This document shows positions 60,584 through 64,000 of a DNA stretch of 64,000 nt, piece after piece. The notes below the pieces were generated by a model, which was not told where the DNA came from, did no database searches, and saw nothing but the letters and a program-made list of their open reading frames with translations. Made by a program: the position numbers and the translations under genes. Source of the DNA: an uncultured Synergistales bacterium (GTDB lineage: Bacteria; Synergistota; Synergistia; Synergistales; Aminobacteriaceae); contig CAJOCL010000004.1 of assembly GCA_905233565.1 (NCBI GenBank), positions 62,001-126,000 on the forward strand. The letters run 5' to 3'. Numbering within the stretch: the stretch's first letter is position 1; every line of letters starts with the position of its first letter.

Positions 60584-61495
60584 ATGGAAGAAAAGAGAAA
60601 TGTCGAGGCCGCTAGCAAAAAATGGGAGGTAGTTGTCTTTACTTTAGGAAAGGACGCTTTCGCAATAAACGTGAACAAGACACGCGAAATACTGCGCTGG
60701 ACCGGGTGCCGTCCGGTTCCGACAAAGACCCCTGCTTTTATAGGGATAACGACACTCAGGGACGCGCTTATACCATTGATTGACCTGCGTATATTCTTGG
60801 GCATAAAATCCACTGTCCCTATGGCAAATACAAAAGTAATGGTCGTTGAGTTTAATGATATAAAGCTCGGCTTTCTTGTTGACGGCGTGGAAAGAATAAG
60901 GCAGGTAAACGCCGAAGATCTGGACAGTTCAAAAATGCGCGGGGTTTCGCTGAAATGGGTGCTGTACATAATAAAGCGCGATGAACGCAACATACTTCTT
61001 CTTGATTATGAGGCGATAATTCAGGAGACTGCTCCGGCAGTGGCTGAACACATGTTCGACCAGTCAAAACTTGAAACTTACCACAGGCAGATCGGCCATG
61101 TTGAAGATTTTCATATACTTGTCGCCGATGATTCACCGCTTCTTAGGCAGCAGACATGTGATGTTCTGAAACAGTCGGGCTTCACGAGCATTTACCCTGT
61201 TAAAGACGGGGTTGAGGCGCGAAAATTACTTCTTGATCAGGGTGAGAATTTTGACCTTCTTGTGTCTGATATTGAAATGCCTCTGCTTGACGGTCTGAGC
61301 CTTGTTGAAACTTTGAGGCAGGATTCAAGGACTGAGAATATGCCCGTAATATTGTTCTCGTCAATAATGGTTAAAGAACTGCTTGACAGGGCGGAAAGAT
61401 TAAAGATTACGCATGTTCTGAAGCCTGATGTCTATAAACTTGTTGAAGCAGTAATGAAAATATATCATGACTGCAAAAAGAACAGGAATTATTAA
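60584..61495 (+). CDS. cheV: Chemotaxis coupling protein CheV (CheW-REC)
   Basis: A 303-residue protein: CheW-like domain in residues 10-165 (WEVVVFTLGKDAFAINVNKTREILRW, PAFIGITTLRDALIPLIDLR, MVVEFNDIKLGFLVDGVERI) and a receiver domain in 175-300 (ILVADDSPLLRQQ acidic pocket, LLVSDIEMPLLDGL phospho-acceptor Asp, ILFSSI, VLKPD conserved Lys). CheV couples chemoreceptors to CheA and tunes adaptation. It is preceded by its own sigma-28 promoter, so it is co-regulated with flagellin. Confidence 0.94.
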   Translation: MEEKRNVEAASKKWEVVVFTLGKDAFAINVNKTREILRWTGCRPVPTKTPAFIGITTLRDALIPLIDLRIFLGIKSTVPMANTKVMVVEFNDIKLGFLVDGVERIRQVNAEDLDSSKMRGVSLKWVLYIIKRDERNILLLDYEAIIQETAPAVAEHMFDQSKLETYHRQIGHVEDFHILVADDSPLLRQQTCDVLKQSGFTSIYPVKDGVEARKLLLDQGENFDLLVSDIEMPLLDGLSLVETLRQDSRTENMPVILFSSIMVKELLDRAERLKITHVLKPDVYKLVEAVMKIYHDCKKNRNY

Positions 61496-61518
61496 CCCCC
61501 TCTTTTAGTCTGAGGGGG
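61496..61518. terminator. Hairpin between convergent cheV and pseudopilin genes
   Basis: CCCCCTC/GAGGGGG with a 9-nt loop. No strong U-tract on either side. Confidence 0.55.
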
Positions 61519-61942
61519 CTATATTGAATGACATTGACCGCTCGCCTTTTTTAACTGTTAGCGTACGTGTATAAAAATTCCAGTCGAAGCTAACTACGTC
61601 CTGAAGATAAGCCAGCGTTTTAGTTGGTGCTTTTGTTGCTTCAAAATCATGATAAGGATATGTAATGGGTTCCCCTGCGTGAACATTGTGATTAATGTGA
61701 TGCAATATATTTCGGTTTTTTATAGTTACTGTGCCATTGTCACCGCCGAACACACCGCTAATTGTTTGATTGACAAGCCAGTTAGCATAATACATAAACT
61801 CATCTCTATGCCTGATATTAACAAGCGTCTGAGTCTGATTAGCGATAAAATTACATACTCCGATCATCATAGTGCCGAATATTGCCGTTGCAACAAGAAA
61901 TTCTACAAGCGTCTCAGCCCTCCGCTTTTTCATTTTCATCAC
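61505..61942 (-). CDS. Type II/IV pseudopilin-like protein
   Basis: A 145-residue protein with a short basic leader (MMKMKKRRA) and the hydrophobic prepilin-like helix ETLVEFLVATAIFGTMMIGV. Compared with the consensus G/FTLIE, the -1 Gly is Ala and +1 Phe is Glu, but Glu5 is kept. The remainder is a short beta-rich head (VFGGDNGTVTIKNRN, LTVKKGERSMSF). It is 12 bp downstream of fliM and at the end of the flagellar operon, which is an unexpected location. Whether a prepilin peptidase processes it is unclear. Confidence 0.6.
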   Translation of the reverse strand: MMKMKKRRAETLVEFLVATAIFGTMMIGVCNFIANQTQTLVNIRHRDEFMYYANWLVNQTISGVFGGDNGTVTIKNRNILHHINHNVHAGEPITYPYHDFEATKAPTKTLAYLQDVVSFDWNFYTRTLTVKKGERSMSFNIAPSD

Positions 61943-61954
61943 TCCCCTTCAGGC

Positions 61955-62971
61955 TTATTTTGAATCTTTTCCTTCAGGTTTAATTTCAGGAAGCTCATTC
62001 GTAAGAACTTTCGTTAATTCTACGGCCATATGACCGTTAAGAGTTCCCGGACGAGCCTTGAAGCGTACCTGATTGCCGACCCTTACGTCAATATGTGAAT
62101 CTTTAAGCTCATCGAGTTTAATAACGTCCCCCGCCTGCAATGCGTAAACATCAGCAAGCGACAATACTGTATGTCCGAGTTCCATAGCCAGAGGCATATT
62201 AACCTGCATCATTGAATTGTTGAGCCAGCTCCTGACTTCATCATCACCCTTATGGCTCGTTGACGCGAACCACTGCTGTGATGATAATCTGTCCATTATT
62301 GGCTCTATCAGGAAATACGGGAAACATAAGCTGACCATTCCTTCAACATCTGAAACTCTTAATTTCATTATGACAACTAAGACCATATCGCTCGGCGAAC
62401 ATATCTGAACGAAAAACGGGTTACTTTCCATGCTCTCGAACCTGAAGCGGACATCAACAACCGTACTCCAGCTGTCTTCGAGAAGTTCAAGAATACGCAT
62501 TATTACGCGCTCAATAACGGTCTTTTCAATATCCGTTAATTCTCGTATATTTCCCGAAAATGTTCCGCGACCGCCGAGCATTCTGTCAATAATCGTAAAG
62601 ACAAGAGCCGGATTGATTTCAATCATCATTGCCCCTTCAAAAGGGTGCATTTCAATTAAGCCGATGACTGTCGGCTGAACCATGTAGTTTACAAATTCTT
62701 CATATGCGAGCTGTTCAACTGAGGCGATTTCAGCAGATACTATTGATCTTATTAAAGTTGAAAGTACCGTAGTCATCTGCCGTGCGAATGACTCGTGAAT
62801 CATCTGTATTGCGCGTAACTGATCCTTGCTGAACTTGTCGGGACGCTTGAAATCGTAAACTTTTAATTTTGCGTATTCGTCAGCCTTAGCGGCGATTTCG
62901 TCAATATTTGCGCCGCTTGAGATTGACTTCATTAACGCATCAATTGCATCTTGTGATAATACATCAGGCAT
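61955..62971 (-). CDS. fliM: Flagellar motor switch protein FliM
   Basis: A 338-residue C-ring protein. The N-terminal LSQDAIDALMKSI is the CheY-P binding segment (usual LSQDEIDALL). The middle domain has YDFKRPDKFSKDQLRAIQMIHESFARQMTTVLS, the GGxG motif region RMLGGRGTF and IEKTVIERVIMRILELLEDSW. The C-terminal SpoA domain covers about 240-330 (MPLAMELGHTVLSLADVYALQAGDVIKLDE). FliM with FliG and FliN switches rotation direction. It lies 17 bp behind fliL. Confidence 0.95.
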   Translation of the reverse strand: MPDVLSQDAIDALMKSISSGANIDEIAAKADEYAKLKVYDFKRPDKFSKDQLRAIQMIHESFARQMTTVLSTLIRSIVSAEIASVEQLAYEEFVNYMVQPTVIGLIEMHPFEGAMMIEINPALVFTIIDRMLGGRGTFSGNIRELTDIEKTVIERVIMRILELLEDSWSTVVDVRFRFESMESNPFFVQICSPSDMVLVVIMKLRVSDVEGMVSLCFPYFLIEPIMDRLSSQQWFASTSHKGDDEVRSWLNNSMMQVNMPLAMELGHTVLSLADVYALQAGDVIKLDELKDSHIDVRVGNQVRFKARPGTLNGHMAVELTKVLTNELPEIKPEGKDSK

Positions 62972-62988
62972 TTTTCAGACTTTGCCTC

Positions 62989-63444
62989 TCACTGCAGAAC
63001 AATGCTCTCAAAAAGAACGTTGACTATCGGAGCTTCACCGCCGACATCAGGCAGCATTCTGTTTAATGACCGCTTAATATCGCCTGCAAACTGCAATGTG
63101 CCTTCCGCGCTCGTCAGATCGTCATAAATCCTGTCTTTTACTAACATGAATACTTCATTGCGTATTCTCATGAGCCAACCCGGTGTCTGAATGAGAGCTG
63201 CTGCTCCTTCTTTTTCGACGAGTTCAAGAGACAGGGCAAAACTGATCACGTGCCTTCCTGAGCCTGCCAAATTGCTGGTAAATTCACCGATTGAGACGAC
63301 AGGGCCGGGATTTTGAATAACTTTGCCCGTTCCGAGTGCGTTCTCGTCCTTTGGTGCCATTGTCCGGCCGAGTATTAAGCCGCCGCCGAAACCTGCCCCG
63401 AACATTACCAGTCCTACTACTGCAAAAATGATTATGCGTTTCAT
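62989..63444 (-). CDS. fliL: Flagellar basal-body-associated protein FliL
   Basis: About 151 residues: an N-terminal membrane anchor (KRIIIFAVVGLVMFGAGFGGGLILG), then the periplasmic FliL domain (GPVVSIGEFTSNLAGSGRHVISFALSLELVE, MRIRNEVFMLVKDRIYDDLTSAEG, RMLPDVGGEAPIVNVLFESIVLQ). ATG 63444 is preceded by GGAGG, so the track start at 63507 is rejected. FliL assists stator engagement. The hicA gene ends 22 bp upstream. Confidence 0.92.
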   Translation of the reverse strand: MKRIIIFAVVGLVMFGAGFGGGLILGRTMAPKDENALGTGKVIQNPGPVVSIGEFTSNLAGSGRHVISFALSLELVEKEGAAALIQTPGWLMRIRNEVFMLVKDRIYDDLTSAEGTLQFAGDIKRSLNRMLPDVGGEAPIVNVLFESIVLQ

Positions 63445-63466
63445 GAAATTTATTTGTCCTCCGTGA

Positions 63467-63655
63467 TTAAATTCTAAAATATTGCCGGGACATGAGCGTC
63501 CTTGCAAACTTCATTAGCGGTAATATTTTATGACGTTTCACCGCAATAGCTCTGCCGTCTTCATGAGCATAAAAGCTGTGTCTTTTTCCCTCACGTTTCA
63601 GGAAAAAGCCGCACTGTTCCAAATGCCTTATAACGTCTCTGCGCTTAACTGACAT
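63467..63655 (-). CDS. hicA: HicA-family mRNA interferase toxin
   Basis: A 62-residue toxin: SVKRRDVIRHLEQCGFFLKREGKRHSFYAH...AIAVKRHKI. The dsRBD-like HicA fold with catalytic His in GKRHSFY is clear. HicA cleaves mRNA and tmRNA. The C-terminus (LMKFARTLMSRQYFRI) diverges from the usual KxGTLRxIL helix. It overlaps the end of hicB by 11 bp. It lies within the flagellar gene series between motB and fliL. Confidence 0.8.
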   Translation of the reverse strand: MSVKRRDVIRHLEQCGFFLKREGKRHSFYAHEDGRAIAVKRHKILPLMKFARTLMSRQYFRI

Positions 63656-63893
63656 GTACTAGCAGTGCCTCTTCTTCAACTTCAGCCGGTACAGATACAG
63701 ATTCAAGTATAAGTGGAATGTACGGAATTTTCCTTCCGTCATCCTTGTATAATTCCGCCATCTCGTTTGCTGCCTCTAAGAGTAATTCCCTGCAGTCATC
63801 AAGGTCATCGCCCTCAGTAATAACTCCCGGCCATTCAAGAAGTTTTCCCATATATCCGTGTTCTAATTTTCTGTAACACGCCGTGAATTTCAA
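63645..63893 (-). CDS. hicB: HicB-family antitoxin
   Basis: An 82-residue antitoxin starting at TTG after GGGGGAG. FTACYRKLEHGYMGKLLEWPGVITEGDDLDDCRELLLEAANEMAELYKDDGRKIP is the HicB RNase H-like fold with the GVITEGDDLDEA-type loop. The C-terminal tail is acidic and lacks a DNA-binding helix, so autorepression may be absent. Gene order is antitoxin then toxin. It starts 15 bp after motB. Confidence 0.85.
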   Translation of the reverse strand: MKFTACYRKLEHGYMGKLLEWPGVITEGDDLDDCRELLLEAANEMAELYKDDGRKIPYIPLILESVSVPAEVEEEALLVHVS

Positions 63894-63908
63894 CTTTAAC
63901 TCCCCCTT

Positions 63909-64000
63909 TTAACGTTTAGGATACTGCGACAGGAAAACGATTTCCACTCTCCTGTTCAATGCCCTGTGTTCACTTGAATCATTCGGGACAATGGGCTGAG
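63909..64000 (-). CDS. motB: MotB C-terminal end (OmpA-like), truncated by window
   Basis: The frame ends ...PIVPNDSSEHRALNRRVEIVF...PKR, the conserved end of the OmpA/MotB peptidoglycan-binding domain (NRRVEI). The next genes are HicBA, fliL and fliM, so it is motB rather than a general OmpA protein. Only about 30 residues are in the window. The stop is 15 bp before hicB. Confidence 0.82.
   Translation of the reverse strand, partial: QPIVPNDSSEHRALNRRVEIVFLSQYPKR

Noticed and set aside
63445-63507. Longer FliL start from the ORF track
   Set aside because: A GGAGG site precedes ATG 63444 and FliL proteins begin just before the membrane anchor.
1-64000. CRISPR arrays, rRNA operons, prophage or intact insertion sequences
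   Set aside because: No regular spaced direct repeats, rRNA segments, integrase, terminase or transposase frames were found on reading both strands.

Overview
The window is about 64 kb of dense bacterial chromosome, coding in both directions, with moderate GC (low-to-mid 40s by eye) and frequent TTG/GTG starts. The organism is a motile diderm: the window holds a flagellin with a sigma-28 promoter, cheV, fliL/fliM/motB, a YjbH-like and a Wza-like SLBB outer-membrane export pair, and many predicted Sec signal peptides. Uptake genes for organic acids and amino acids dominate (TctCBA, MetNIQ, an SSS symporter, an iron-type ABC transporter). FprA suggests anaerobic metabolism. This fits an anaerobic amino-acid/organic-acid fermenter such as a gut Synergistota member. 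That placement is inference from gene content; no rRNA is present to test it.

Layout. 1-3.8 kb (minus): a truncated secreted protein, a DUF255 thioredoxin-like protein, a HAD phosphatase and a small membrane protein. 3.85-7.0 kb: a tight three-gene cluster of CbiL-like methyltransferase, Gate-type membrane protein and a GGDEF protein fused to a PIN-like nuclease domain. 7-13.3 kb: a CPA2 antiporter, then a YjbH / SLBB / DUF4177 export cluster and tRNA-Pro(GGG). 13.4-15.6 kb: rpsF-ssb-rpsR-DUF2232 behind a terminator and a possible S6:S18 leader hairpin. 15.7-21.1 kb: tctCBA, an antitoxin-like small protein, a citG homologue on the other strand, and nagZ. 21.1-24.5 kb: decayed tRNA-Val-like repeats, tRNA-Val and a 961-aa flagellin. 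24.5-28.3 kb: an unassigned structured intergenic region, gap, a HIT protein, rpsU-yqeY and an aldo/keto reductase. 28.3-34.8 kb: a lone MrpD-like subunit, tRNA-Arg and an ABC importer operon. 34.9-39.2 kb: aspartate kinase, then an AT-rich island with a STAS-kinase fusion and a broken MATE-HATPase gene. 39.3-42.4 kb: two small secreted proteins and a LytTR/GHKL two-component pair. 42.4-46.5 kb: tRNA-Pro(CGG) and sbcCD. 46.7-49.8 kb: a 58-aa membrane peptide and metNIQ. 49.9-60.2 kb: thrS, an amidohydrolase, an SSS symporter, tRNA-Asn, a poly-Ser Tim44-like protein, a cupin, hisS, speE and fprA. 60.4-64 kb: tRNA-Gly, cheV with a sigma-28 promoter, and a minus-strand flagellar operon (motB-hicB-hicA-fliL-fliM-pseudopilin).

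The most unusual items are the GGDEF-PIN fusion, the STAS-kinase/MATE-HATPase island (apparent partner switching with an inactivated transporter gene), the HicBA module inside the flagellar operon, and the structured, gene-free region before gap. No CRISPR array, rRNA operon, intact transposase or prophage was seen.
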